Positions 9,278-17,280 of a DNA stretch of 64,000 bases are shown one piece after another. The position numbers were made by a program, and so were the translations under genes. Position 1 is the first letter of the stretch. Each line of letters opens with the position of its first letter. The stretch is from Acinetobacter variabilis (lineage in GTDB: Bacteria; Pseudomonadota; Gammaproteobacteria; Pseudomonadales; Moraxellaceae): contig NZ_KB850113.1 in NCBI RefSeq assembly GCF_000369625.1, positions 215,850-279,849 on the forward strand, in the 5' to 3' direction. Below the pieces are notes generated by a model. It saw only the letters and a program-made list of their open reading frames with translations. It had not been told where the DNA came from and did not search any database.

Positions 9278-11056
9278 TTGAGAAAACATATTTTAAGTCA
9301 TTTGATTCTTGTGGGTGCATTTCTACATTCGTCTGTGAGTTATGCAGTGAGTACAACTTCATTAAAATCGGCAATTGATCTGAAGGCGATTGATCGGACG
9401 GTTGATCCAAAGCAGGATTTTTATCAATTCGTGAATGGAAACTGGCTGAAAACCGCAAAGATTCCAGAAGATCAGGCATTGTCGGGTGCATTTGCTGAAG
9501 TGAGTATGAAATCAACCCAGCAGTTATTTGACATTTTTAATGAGCTGGCTAAAAAACAGTATCCGCAAGGTAGCAATGAACAAAAGGTCGCAGATCTCTA
9601 TGCCAGTTATATGGATACCGATCGGCTGGAACAACTTGGGCTTGAGGCATTGCAACAAGACCTGCAGCGGATTGAAGATGCTCGCACTATCCTGGCTTTG
9701 GAAAAGGCACTGGCAAAAATTAGCTGGTCCGCTGTGGAGCTACGCAATGATGAGGTGAGAACCTATCTCGTTGAGACTAAAAATATCATTAACTATATGC
9801 CTTCTTTTGACTGGATGAATTATTTCTCAGAACTGGGCTTAAAAGGTGCAAGAAAAGAGGTTGCGATCTCGCAGATTAATTATTTGCGTCAGCTGGATCA
9901 GTTATGGAAGGTCGTTCCAATTGAAACCTGGCAAACCTATTTGAAATTCAACCTGATCAATAGTTATTCACCATTTTTAACAGAAGTTTTTCAAAATCAT
10001 CATTTTGAATTTTATGAAAAAACGCTAGAGGGTGTACAAGCACGTTCTCCACGGAAAGAGTCCGCTCTGGAACTCACTAACGGTATTTTAGGTAATGTGC
10101 TTGGCAAGCTCTATGTAGAAAAGCACTTTAATGAAAGCCAGCGCCCGGCCATGCAGGAAATGGTAGAAAACGTCCGTAAAGCCTTTCATCTGAAACTCGA
10201 TCAGGCGGACTGGATGGGTTCGGATACCAAAAAACAAGTACGGCATAAACTTGACAGCATCAATATTAAAATCGGTTATCCGAAAACATGGCGGGATTAT
10301 TCAGCCCTAGAGATTCGTAAGGATGATCTGATTGGTAATATCCAGCGGACCCGGCTATTCAATTACCAGCGTGAACTGGATCAGGTGGGAGAGCCGATTG
10401 ATCCAGAAGCCTGGCACATGTCGCCACAAACAGCCAATGCTTACTATAACGTCAAGCTCAATGAAATCGTATTACCTGCGGCCATCTGGCAGGCGCCATT
10501 TTATTATGATGATAGTCATGATCCTGCAGTGAATTATGGTGCTATAGGGGCTGTTATCGCACATGAAATTAGCCACGGTTTTGACGATAGAGGAAGCCGC
10601 TTTGATGCCAAAGGCAAGGGTGAAGAAACCTGGAACGAGCACGACCGTAAAAAATTCAATGAACGCACCAAAGCCTTAGTCGAGCAATATAAACAATACG
10701 AAGCTCTCCCAGGGCATAAGGTGAATGCGGAATTAAATAAAAGTGAAAATATCTCTGACAACTTGGGCTTAGGGATCGCTCATATGGCTTACAAGTTATC
10801 GCTCAAGGGTCAGCCAGCACCTGTCATTGATGGCTTTAGTGGAGATCAGCGTTTTTATATAGGCTGGGCACAAGTCTGGCGTAGTAAAAGTAATCCTGAA
10901 TATTTGTTAAATAGCCTAAACCTTGCTAGCCATGCACCTGGTCATGTGCGTGGCAATGGCGCTGTCCGCAATCAGCAAAGTTTCTATGAAGCTTTTGAGA
11001 TTAAAGAAGGGGACAAGATGTATTTATCACCTGAAAAACGAATCTCCATCTGGTAA
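9278..11056 (+). CDS. M13-family metallopeptidase, internally shortened
   Basis: This is a neprilysin/PepO-type zinc endopeptidase predicted to be exported. The start is uncertain: TTG at 9278 gives a normal signal peptide (RKHILSHLILVGAFLHSSVSYA), while TTG at 9242 adds 12 residues. The zinc motif HEISH, the downstream ENISDN glutamate motif and the NAYYN substrate-binding motif are present. Compared with the adjacent paralogue, about 88 residues are missing between IED and ARTILAL. That block includes GLPDRDYY, which is strongly conserved in M13 enzymes. Catalytic residues remain, so it could be active, altered in specificity, or degenerate. It is unlike a sequencing frameshift because the frame is continuous. 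Confidence 0.85.
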   Translation: MRKHILSHLILVGAFLHSSVSYAVSTTSLKSAIDLKAIDRTVDPKQDFYQFVNGNWLKTAKIPEDQALSGAFAEVSMKSTQQLFDIFNELAKKQYPQGSNEQKVADLYASYMDTDRLEQLGLEALQQDLQRIEDARTILALEKALAKISWSAVELRNDEVRTYLVETKNIINYMPSFDWMNYFSELGLKGARKEVAISQINYLRQLDQLWKVVPIETWQTYLKFNLINSYSPFLTEVFQNHHFEFYEKTLEGVQARSPRKESALELTNGILGNVLGKLYVEKHFNESQRPAMQEMVENVRKAFHLKLDQADWMGSDTKKQVRHKLDSINIKIGYPKTWRDYSALEIRKDDLIGNIQRTRLFNYQRELDQVGEPIDPEAWHMSPQTANAYYNVKLNEIVLPAAIWQAPFYYDDSHDPAVNYGAIGAVIAHEISHGFDDRGSRFDAKGKGEETWNEHDRKKFNERTKALVEQYKQYEALPGHKVNAELNKSENISDNLGLGIAHMAYKLSLKGQPAPVIDGFSGDQRFYIGWAQVWRSKSNPEYLLNSLNLASHAPGHVRGNGAVRNQQSFYEAFEIKEGDKMYLSPEKRISIW

Positions 11057-11250
11057 CAGGATTTAAAAAAACAGCTCTGTTTATCTGAAAAGAGACAGGC
11101 CTATTTTTTTATCTAAACAACCAGCAGGCAGAGCCAAGACCAGTTTAAAAATTGGCATATATGCTGCTTATAAAGATTTAAGTGTTTGATTATTAGGTCA
11201 ACACGTATTGATAAATTCAACTGCGCAGTGAAGCGCGAGGATAGCAAGCT

Positions 11251-13299
11251 TTGAAAATTTTTCTAAAAACCGCATTGGTAAGTGCTTTATTAGCGGTTTC
11301 CTCTGCAAATTATGCTTCAGATCAAACCGCTATTGCAGCACTTGGCTCGGGGATTCATCTTCAACATTTTGATAAAAAAATCGCACCACAACAGGACTTC
11401 TATCAGCATGTAAATGGGCACTGGTTAGAGCATGAGGAAATTCCAGCTGATATGCCAAACTGGGGTGCATTCACAATTTTGCGTGAAAATTCGACCCAGC
11501 AATTACATGACATTGTGGAAGAGCTGGCGAAAACTAAATCGGAATATGGCAGCAATGAGCAGAAAGTGGGGAGCTTGTATGCCAGCTTTATGGACACGGA
11601 AACTTTAAATGCAAAAGGCATCCAGCCGCTAAAAGCAGATATCGCCAAAATTGAGGCCATGAAAAGCAAGAAAGATTTTACTTTATTGCTTGCAGACTAT
11701 GCAAAAAACCGTGTCAGTACGCCTTTTGAATTTGGCGTGATGCCTGACTTGAAAAAGTCTGATCAAATGGCGGTGTTTTTAGGTCAAAGTGGTTTGGGCT
11801 TACCAGATCGTGACTACTATTTAAAAGACGATGAAAAACTGAAAAGTGCCCGTGAAACCTATGTTAAACATATTGCTAAGCTGTTGACGCTCTCGGGTGA
11901 AACGGAAGCAGAAGCGGCTGCACATGCACAATCTATTCTGAAGTTAGAAACTGAAATTGCCAAAATTCAGTGGGATAACGTGCAGAACCGTAATCTCGAA
12001 AAAATGTATAACATCTATACATTGAAAGACGTCAAAAGCCTGGTGCCAGAATTTGACTGGAAAACCTACTTTAAAGCAACGGGTTTAGACAAAAAAACCA
12101 AAACCGTAATTGTGGCGCAAAAAAGTTATTTTGAAGATTTAAACAAGATTTTAAGTAGCACACCCCTCGATGTATGGCAAACCTATTTCAAATTCCATCT
12201 GATTGATGGTGCTGCACCTTACTTAAGTCAGGAATTTGCTGATGCAAACTTTGAAATGTACAGCAAAACCTTACGCGGTGTGACCGAGCAACGGGCACGC
12301 TGGAAACGTGGGGTTGATATGACCAATGCGGTACTCGGTGAAAGTCTGGCACAAGTCTATGTCGCAAAACATTTCCAGCCTGAACAGAAACAGCGCATGG
12401 AAAAACTGGTAGAAAACCTGCTGCTGGCATTTGAACAGAATCTGGAAAAACTGGACTGGATGGGTGCAGAAACCAAAGCACAGGCACACCGTAAGCTGAA
12501 AAGCTTTAGAGTGAAAATCGGCTATCCAAATAAATGGCGTGACTACAGCAAGCTGGAAATTAAAGATGGCGACCTGATTGGTAATCTGCGTCGTACCAAC
12601 AGTTTCAATTATGACATCGCGCTGGATAAACTGGGCAAACCGGTCGATCGTGAAGAATGGCATATGCTGCCGCAAACGGTAAATGCTTACTACAACCCGA
12701 TGGGCAATGAAATTGTTTTCCCTGCTGCGATTTTACAGCCGCCATTCTTTGATATGAATGCCGATGATGCCGTGAACTATGGGGCAATCGGGGCAGTAAT
12801 TGGACATGAAATTAGTCATGGCTTTGATGATCAGGGCAGCCGCTTTGATGCAGATGGCAACATGAAGAACTGGTGGACAGAAGAAGACGATAAAAAGTTC
12901 AAGGAAAAAACCAAAGCTCTGGTCGAGCAATATAATGCTTATGAAGCGATACCGGGCTATCATGTCAATGGTGAACTGACCTTAGGTGAAAATATTGCCG
13001 ATAACTCAGGTCTGGCGATTGCCTATGAAGCTTATAAATTGTCTCTTAATGGAAAGCCTGCTCCGGTGATTGATGGATATACTGGAGATCAGCGTTTCTA
13101 TATTGGCTGGACGCAAGCATGGCGTGCCAAAGTTCGTCCAGAACTGGCATTGCAGCTATTAAAAACAGACCCGCATTCACCAGCAGCCATTCGTGGTCGT
13201 GCCACTTTACTTAACCAGAAACCTTTCTATGAAGCCTTTAGCGTCAAGCAAGAAGATCCGATGTATCTGGAAGAAGATAAACGGGTAAAAATCTGGTAA
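11251..13299 (+). CDS. pepO: M13-family metallopeptidase (PepO-like)
   Basis: This 682-residue exported zinc endopeptidase has the full M13 length. The TTG start has GAGG about 10 nt upstream and opens a signal peptide ending SSANYA. Motifs in order are GLPDRDYY, NAYYNPMGNEIVFPA, the zinc motif HEISH at 519-523, GENIADNSG providing the third zinc ligand, and the C-terminal DPHSP histidine loop. It likely degrades peptides in the periplasm or at the cell surface. It is a tandem duplicate of the gene at 9278 and ends in an intrinsic terminator. Confidence 0.92.
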   Translation: MKIFLKTALVSALLAVSSANYASDQTAIAALGSGIHLQHFDKKIAPQQDFYQHVNGHWLEHEEIPADMPNWGAFTILRENSTQQLHDIVEELAKTKSEYGSNEQKVGSLYASFMDTETLNAKGIQPLKADIAKIEAMKSKKDFTLLLADYAKNRVSTPFEFGVMPDLKKSDQMAVFLGQSGLGLPDRDYYLKDDEKLKSARETYVKHIAKLLTLSGETEAEAAAHAQSILKLETEIAKIQWDNVQNRNLEKMYNIYTLKDVKSLVPEFDWKTYFKATGLDKKTKTVIVAQKSYFEDLNKILSSTPLDVWQTYFKFHLIDGAAPYLSQEFADANFEMYSKTLRGVTEQRARWKRGVDMTNAVLGESLAQVYVAKHFQPEQKQRMEKLVENLLLAFEQNLEKLDWMGAETKAQAHRKLKSFRVKIGYPNKWRDYSKLEIKDGDLIGNLRRTNSFNYDIALDKLGKPVDREEWHMLPQTVNAYYNPMGNEIVFPAAILQPPFFDMNADDAVNYGAIGAVIGHEISHGFDDQGSRFDADGNMKNWWTEEDDKKFKEKTKALVEQYNAYEAIPGYHVNGELTLGENIADNSGLAIAYEAYKLSLNGKPAPVIDGYTGDQRFYIGWTQAWRAKVRPELALQLLKTDPHSPAAIRGRATLLNQKPFYEAFSVKQEDPMYLEEDKRVKIW

Positions 13300-13323
13300 G
13301 TCTGATTTCCTCATTCGATTCCA

Positions 13324-13352
13324 AAAATCCTGACTGATGTCGGGATTTTTTT
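13324..13352 (+). terminator. Terminator after pepO-like gene
   Basis: The stem aaaatcctgac / gtcgggatttt (13324-13334 and 13339-13349) has loop tgat, followed by T's. Confidence 0.85.
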
Positions 13353-13452
13353 ATCTCTCAGGTTACAGAGCTCTACAGGTTTTCCAACCTTTTACATGCT
13401 ACAAAGAAACTGCATTGTTCAAGCAGTTTGAACGGGTGAAAAAGGAAAGATT

Positions 13453-13947
13453 ATGGGTTTTAAAGTTTTATCTGGTCTTCGGGCAGTCTTCATGACCACA
13501 GCATTACTGGGTACAACTCAGATTGTGACAGCCGGTCCAACGGTTGATCAGCTTAGTGACTGTTTGATGAAATCCACGACAGCCACTGATAAAACCACAG
13601 TCTTGCAATGGACCTTTGTGGCATTGGGTAATCATCCCGATCTGAAAGCTTTTAGCAATGTAACCGCAACTCAAAAGGAAACGCTCGACAGAAATTTAGC
13701 GACGGTTTTACAGCGGATTCTGGTTGAGCAATGTCCAACCCAAACCAAAGCGGTCATTCAGGCTGAAGGAGTACAAGCAGTGGGCGAAAGTTTCCAGGAG
13801 CTTGGGCGGGTTACAGGTGAGGAAATACTGAAAAATCCGGAAATCAAAAGTCAGCTAAGTGGCGTACTCAAATATATCGATATGAGCAAACTGGTCACGA
13901 CGTTTTTGACCCCTGACGTGTGGAATAAACTAGGCATCACCCGTTAA
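13453..13947 (+). CDS. Secreted hypothetical protein (164 aa)
   Basis: I do not recognise this protein. The ATG is preceded by AAGGAA. The N-terminus (residues 1-28) is a Sec signal peptide ending near VTAGP. The mature part has two Cys (in DCLMK and EQCPT) that could form a disulfide and is otherwise predicted helical. It stands alone, convergent with the YddG-like gene, and shares a bidirectional terminator with it. Confidence 0.75.
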   Translation: MGFKVLSGLRAVFMTTALLGTTQIVTAGPTVDQLSDCLMKSTTATDKTTVLQWTFVALGNHPDLKAFSNVTATQKETLDRNLATVLQRILVEQCPTQTKAVIQAEGVQAVGESFQELGRVTGEEILKNPEIKSQLSGVLKYIDMSKLVTTFLTPDVWNKLGITR

Positions 13948-13964
13948 TTAATTGCAGATGCAAT

Positions 13965-13998
13965 AAAACTTAAACCGTAAAAACGTGGTTTAAGTTTT
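13965..13998. terminator. Bidirectional terminator
   Basis: The 12-bp perfect stem aaaacttaaacc / ggtttaagtttt has A and T runs at its two sides. It serves the secreted-protein gene on the plus strand and overlaps the last codons of the yddG-like gene on the minus strand. Confidence 0.85.
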
Positions 13999-14925
13999 AT
14001 AAAGCTTACCTGGAAACAGCCGACCTCGAATTTTATCCCAGTTGGTCGACAGCCAGGAAATAAATGAACCTAAGGTAACCATCATCGTGCCGATCCAAAA
14101 GGTGTGGGATAGACTGGTATTCAGTACCCACATGGAAATGACAGACGAAAAAATCGGGCTAAAATAAGACAATGCGACCAGCATCGCGATATTGCCTTGG
14201 TTAATCCCGATATTCCAGGCTGCATAACCCAAGCCAGTTACGACTGACACCAGTAACATATACAGCATGATATTCAAGTCAATATTAAGAAGTTGTGGTA
14301 GTTGTTCGGGATCTAACAGCAGCGTCTTGCTCCAGAGAACCACACTTACCATCGCGAAAAAGAACACGATCGGGTTATGTCCTTGGCTGTATTTTTTGGT
14401 AAATACACAATATAGCGACCATAAACTCGCCCCAATAAATGCCAATATATAACTGGTCGGATTGCCTTGTATATTGTGAATGACGGTTGCTAAATGAATA
14501 TCGCCGTTGCCCGTCTGGATATAAAAAATACCTGCCAGACTAATACTGAGCCCTACCACTACTAAGCTGTGAAATTTTAGTTCATGAAATAAAATCAGCA
14601 TGGCAATGGTCATACTGGGCCACAGATAATTCACTAAACTAATTTCAATGGCTTGCTGTGCAGTTTGTGCAAGTGCTACGGCATAGGCAAAGCAGATTTC
14701 ATACACCAGAAATAATGCAGCTGCACTCAGCAGATAAAATTTGGGTATGGTTTTGAGTTTGGGAACGCCAAAAACAGCCAGTAAGAGCAGGGTGCTTAAG
14801 CTATACATCATGAGTACAGCCAGGTCAGGTCCAATACTAAAACTGATTTTTTTGAGTAACCCCACGATAGACGACCACTGTAAAATGGCACTTAAGCCAA
14901 TCAGCGTAGCGAGATTTTTCGACAT
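13990..14925 (-). CDS. yddG: YddG-like aromatic amino acid exporter (EamA)
   Basis: This 311-residue inner-membrane protein has ten hydrophobic helices in two EamA repeats of the drug/metabolite transporter superfamily. The conserved stretch EISLVNYLWPSMTI and the GASLWSLYCVFTKK region match YddG, which exports aromatic amino acids and paraquat. Substrate is inferred from family resemblance. It is a single gene on the minus strand. Confidence 0.85.
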   Translation of the reverse strand: MSKNLATLIGLSAILQWSSIVGLLKKISFSIGPDLAVLMMYSLSTLLLLAVFGVPKLKTIPKFYLLSAAALFLVYEICFAYAVALAQTAQQAIEISLVNYLWPSMTIAMLILFHELKFHSLVVVGLSISLAGIFYIQTGNGDIHLATVIHNIQGNPTSYILAFIGASLWSLYCVFTKKYSQGHNPIVFFFAMVSVVLWSKTLLLDPEQLPQLLNIDLNIMLYMLLVSVVTGLGYAAWNIGINQGNIAMLVALSYFSPIFSSVISMWVLNTSLSHTFWIGTMMVTLGSFISWLSTNWDKIRGRLFPGKLYKT

Positions 14926-15034
14926 GATAAGGGCGGGATGGGAGAATGTGCAGATTGTATTCCTGTTGAGTGATTTTCAATATGGGACAGACACGATTTT
15001 ATGATCAAATTCAAAAAAATCGTTAATAACCGCT

Positions 15035-15244
15035 TTATGATTTGAATATCCCGATCATGAGTTTAATGATCCAAAAAATGGGTGTGAAAATTAGCTCGAT
15101 ACCATCGGCAAGGTTGGCTAGTTTGCTTTCTCTGGCTGTGAGTGTACGTGGTTTGATAGATTTACGTCTTCTTGACTGATATGCGCCAATGATAAACACA
15201 AGAATGATCAGGATAATGCTAAGTAAGATAATGTAATTTGACAT
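15035..15244 (-). CDS. Small membrane protein (69 aa)
   Basis: This protein of 69 residues has a strong N-terminal helix (IILLSIILIILVFIIGAY), a basic middle (SRRRKSIKPR) and a second hydrophobic segment near the C-terminus (FTPIFWIIKLMIGIF). The ribosome site is weak (GAAG). I recognise no family. It borders the repeat-rich island at 15.3 kb. Confidence 0.55.
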   Translation of the reverse strand: MSNYIILLSIILIILVFIIGAYQSRRRKSIKPRTLTARESKLANLADGIELIFTPIFWIIKLMIGIFKS

Positions 15245-15293
15245 GTTTTTGTTTTTCTTCGGTTTGTTTTTTGATTTTATAGCATGTTTTAAA

Positions 15294-15432
15294 TCCTCTC
15301 CCTAGCTCTCATCCTTTCTTACGCTTCGTTTTAAAAACAATGCTTTAAAACTCGCTCAGGAGAGGGAACACCGTGTATCATTTTAATCACATGACAAAGT
15401 CTCCCTTTCTTAAAGGGAGATTTAGAGGGATT
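15294..15432. repeat. DUF559-type hairpin repeat unit (mixed)
   Basis: The unit opens with the CTCTCCCTAGC arm and closes with CAGGAGAGGGA, with a ~40-bp insertion in the loop of the first hairpin. A second hairpin, tctccctttcttaaagggaga, lies at 15399-15420 and is followed by tttagagggatt. The first half resembles the 48-kb repeats and the second half resembles the 56-61-kb repeats. Confidence 0.7.
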
Positions 15433-15496
15433 AGCTAACTTTGGTAAGTTCTAAGTCTTCGAGTTTGGCGATGGATGATACTTTTTTGATGGTCAT
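15431..15496 (-). repeat. Repeated 46-nt sequence, copy 1 (short frame)
   Basis: A 21-codon minus-strand frame starts MTIKKVSSIAKLEDL. Its first 46 nt (15451-15496) recur at 15735-15780 with 42 of 46 identical. It may be a fragment of a lost gene carried with the repeat units. Confidence 0.5.
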
Positions 15497-15559
15497 GTTG
15501 TTTTTGATGTGAAGTGTTGTGTTGATTTTAAGACTAAAATTTTGAAATTTAAATATTTA

Positions 15560-15693
15560 CCTCTCCCTTTAGCAGCAATGCTGCTCATCATTTGTGCTTG
15601 TTTTTAAAGACCTCTCCCTAGCCCTCTCCTAAAAGGAGAGGGAACTACCAATCACTTCACAATGAATACTCCCTCTCCCTTAGGGTGAGGGGA
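15560..15693. repeat. Hairpin repeat units upstream of TIR operon
   Basis: A partial copy at 15560-15590 contains the palindrome agcagcaatgctgct. It is followed by a fuller unit from 15610 with arms CCCTCTCCT / AGGAGAGGG and a second hairpin ctccctctcccttagggtgagggg. This is the same family as the repeats at 47.7-48.5 kb. Confidence 0.75.
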
Positions 15694-15734
15694 AAAAGTC
15701 ACGCATAAAAAGGACTTTGAAAGTTGGATACGTC

Positions 15735-15780
15735 CTAAGTCTTCGAGTTTGGTGATGGTGGATACTTTTTTGATGATCAT
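15735..15780 (-). repeat. Repeated 46-nt sequence, copy 2
   Basis: This is the second copy of the 46-nt sequence at 15451-15496, 284 nt downstream in the same orientation. The encoded start reads MIIKKVSTITKLEDL, and the frame then runs into the neighbouring hairpin unit. Confidence 0.5.
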
Positions 15781-15876
15781 ATTTTGTGAAATATAAAGTT
15801 ACAAACTGAATCATTGAAATACAAAAAATAATCACAAATTAGTATTTATACAACAAAATTATAGGACTTTATAACA

Positions 15877-16290
15877 ATGCCACACCGTTTATTCATTAGC
15901 CATTCTTGGAAATATAGTGAAAAGTATTGTCGAGCTGTTAAGTTTTTAAATGATGATCCTGATTTTGAATGGACTAACAGTTCTGTACCTGAAGATGATG
16001 CATTTGATGGTATGACTAATGCGCAGCTACGACAACAATTAACTAGACAAATTGCTTATGCTCAATGCGTTATTATTTTGGCAGGGATGTATGCAAATCA
16101 TAGTGATTGGATTCAATATGAAATTGATGAGGCTATTCGAATGGGTAAACCAATAGTAGCAATCAGACCTTGGGGTGCTGAAAGAACGCCTGTGAAAGTA
16201 ATACTTGCGGCGGATAAAGTGGTGAATTGGAATAGTAAAAGTATTACATCAGCAATTAGTGAATTAATTGAACAGAGGAAGTCTGCGTGA
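15877..16290 (+). CDS. TIR-like protein (Thoeris ThsB-like, DUF1863)
   Basis: This is a 137-residue stand-alone TIR-like domain. The first strand is HRLFISHSW (residues 3-11). A helix with QIAYAQCVIILAGMY follows, then W78, a candidate catalytic Glu82 in WIQYEIDEA, and the strand GKPIVAIRPWG. This order matches MTH538/DUF1863 TIR-like proteins, which include the ThsB sensors of Thoeris. Those proteins use NAD to make a cyclic-ADP-ribose-type signal during phage infection. The gene overlaps the next by 4 nt (GTGA), so the two proteins are probably partners. The base composition is more AT-rich than its neighbours. NADase activity is inferred, not shown. Confidence 0.85.
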   Translation: MPHRLFISHSWKYSEKYCRAVKFLNDDPDFEWTNSSVPEDDAFDGMTNAQLRQQLTRQIAYAQCVIILAGMYANHSDWIQYEIDEAIRMGKPIVAIRPWGAERTPVKVILAADKVVNWNSKSITSAISELIEQRKSA

Positions 16291-17240
16291 AGGCTTTCTT
16301 TTTCAAATTTTTCCATCGGAAAAACCCCTCGGATGAACTAGAAAATTTCAAGTTAAAATTTCCTGGCTTATATGACTGTGCAAGCGATGTTTCTCAAAAA
16401 GCTCAAGATAAATACCTAAATTTGATTAGAGTTGAATACTTTTTTCTTTTTATTACGGCAATTACTGCTTTAATGAAATTTGAAGTTATATATTTTGTTT
16501 GGACATTTGTGCTTGTCTGCGCACTACTATTTAGTCAGCTTTACCGACACTTTATAAAACCTGAACAAACTTGGTATCGAGCAAGAGCTTTAGCTGAATC
16601 TGTAAAGACAATTACTTGGCGTTATGTAATGGGTAGTTCGCCATTTAATGATAAGTCTATAAAAAACGACGAAAAAATTTCTACGCAAGAGTTTCTAAAC
16701 AGATTAGAGGAAATAAAGGAAGTTAATGATTTTGCTTCGATTGCGCCTATTGCAGAAACAGACTTAGTTCACAATAGTGCAATTACTGATTCAATGAAAG
16801 CGATTAGATTGTATACTTTGGAAGAGAAAAAAGAATTTTATTTAAAGTATAGGATTCAAGACCAAAAATTATGGTATGCAAAGAAAGCAAGTTTTAATAA
16901 AAAAGCTAATAGAAATTGGATGATTACTATAGTTGGATTAATAGTATTATATCTGATTTCGATGATATTAATTGCGTCTAAATATATATTAAGTACTGAT
17001 TGGTATAGTAATGTTGAACCAATTTTAGTATTAATTACTGCTTTAATAGGTTGGGTTCAAATTAAAAAGCATGGAGAGTTAGCTAGTTCATATATTTTAA
17101 CAGCACATGAAATTCAGAAACTAGCTGAAGAATTGTCATTATTAGGTGATGACCCAGATGAATTTGAACGCTTTGTAGATTCTGCTGAGCAAGCTTTTTC
17201 TAGAGAACATACTCAATGGGTTGCCCGGAAAAAGTTTTAA
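16287..17240 (+). CDS. SLATT/DUF4231-type four-helix membrane protein
   Basis: This 317-residue protein has two matching halves. Each has a pair of membrane helices (about 49-87 and 211-259). The first pair is followed by TWYRARALAESVKTITWRY (residues 95-113), and the second by a helix with ASSYILTAHEIQKLAEEL. The C-terminal REHTQWVARK (306-315) is the signature end of SLATT/DUF4231 proteins, proposed pore-forming effectors of nucleotide-signalled immunity. It starts at GTG inside the TIR gene's stop and ends in an intrinsic terminator. The inferred role is an abortive-infection membrane effector triggered by the TIR product. Confidence 0.82.
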   Translation: MKAFFFKFFHRKNPSDELENFKLKFPGLYDCASDVSQKAQDKYLNLIRVEYFFLFITAITALMKFEVIYFVWTFVLVCALLFSQLYRHFIKPEQTWYRARALAESVKTITWRYVMGSSPFNDKSIKNDEKISTQEFLNRLEEIKEVNDFASIAPIAETDLVHNSAITDSMKAIRLYTLEEKKEFYLKYRIQDQKLWYAKKASFNKKANRNWMITIVGLIVLYLISMILIASKYILSTDWYSNVEPILVLITALIGWVQIKKHGELASSYILTAHEIQKLAEELSLLGDDPDEFERFVDSAEQAFSREHTQWVARKKF

Positions 17241-17266
17241 AAAAACCCGCTTTTGCGGGTTTTTTT
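17241..17266. terminator. Bidirectional terminator
   Basis: The stem aaaaacccgc / gcgggttttt has a tttt loop, with A's before and T's after. It ends the TIR-SLATT operon on the plus strand and gatB on the minus strand. Confidence 0.9.
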
Positions 17267-17280
17267 AAAACTAATTAGTA

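Noticed and set aside
12188..12963. Several long antisense frames opposite the second M13 peptidase
   Set aside because: They lie fully inside a gene with clear motifs and have His/Cys/Phe-rich shadow composition.
15877..16290. Toxin-antitoxin pair for the two genes at 15.9-17.2 kb
   Set aside because: The first protein has a TIR-like layout and the second is a large four-helix membrane protein, unlike known small antitoxins.
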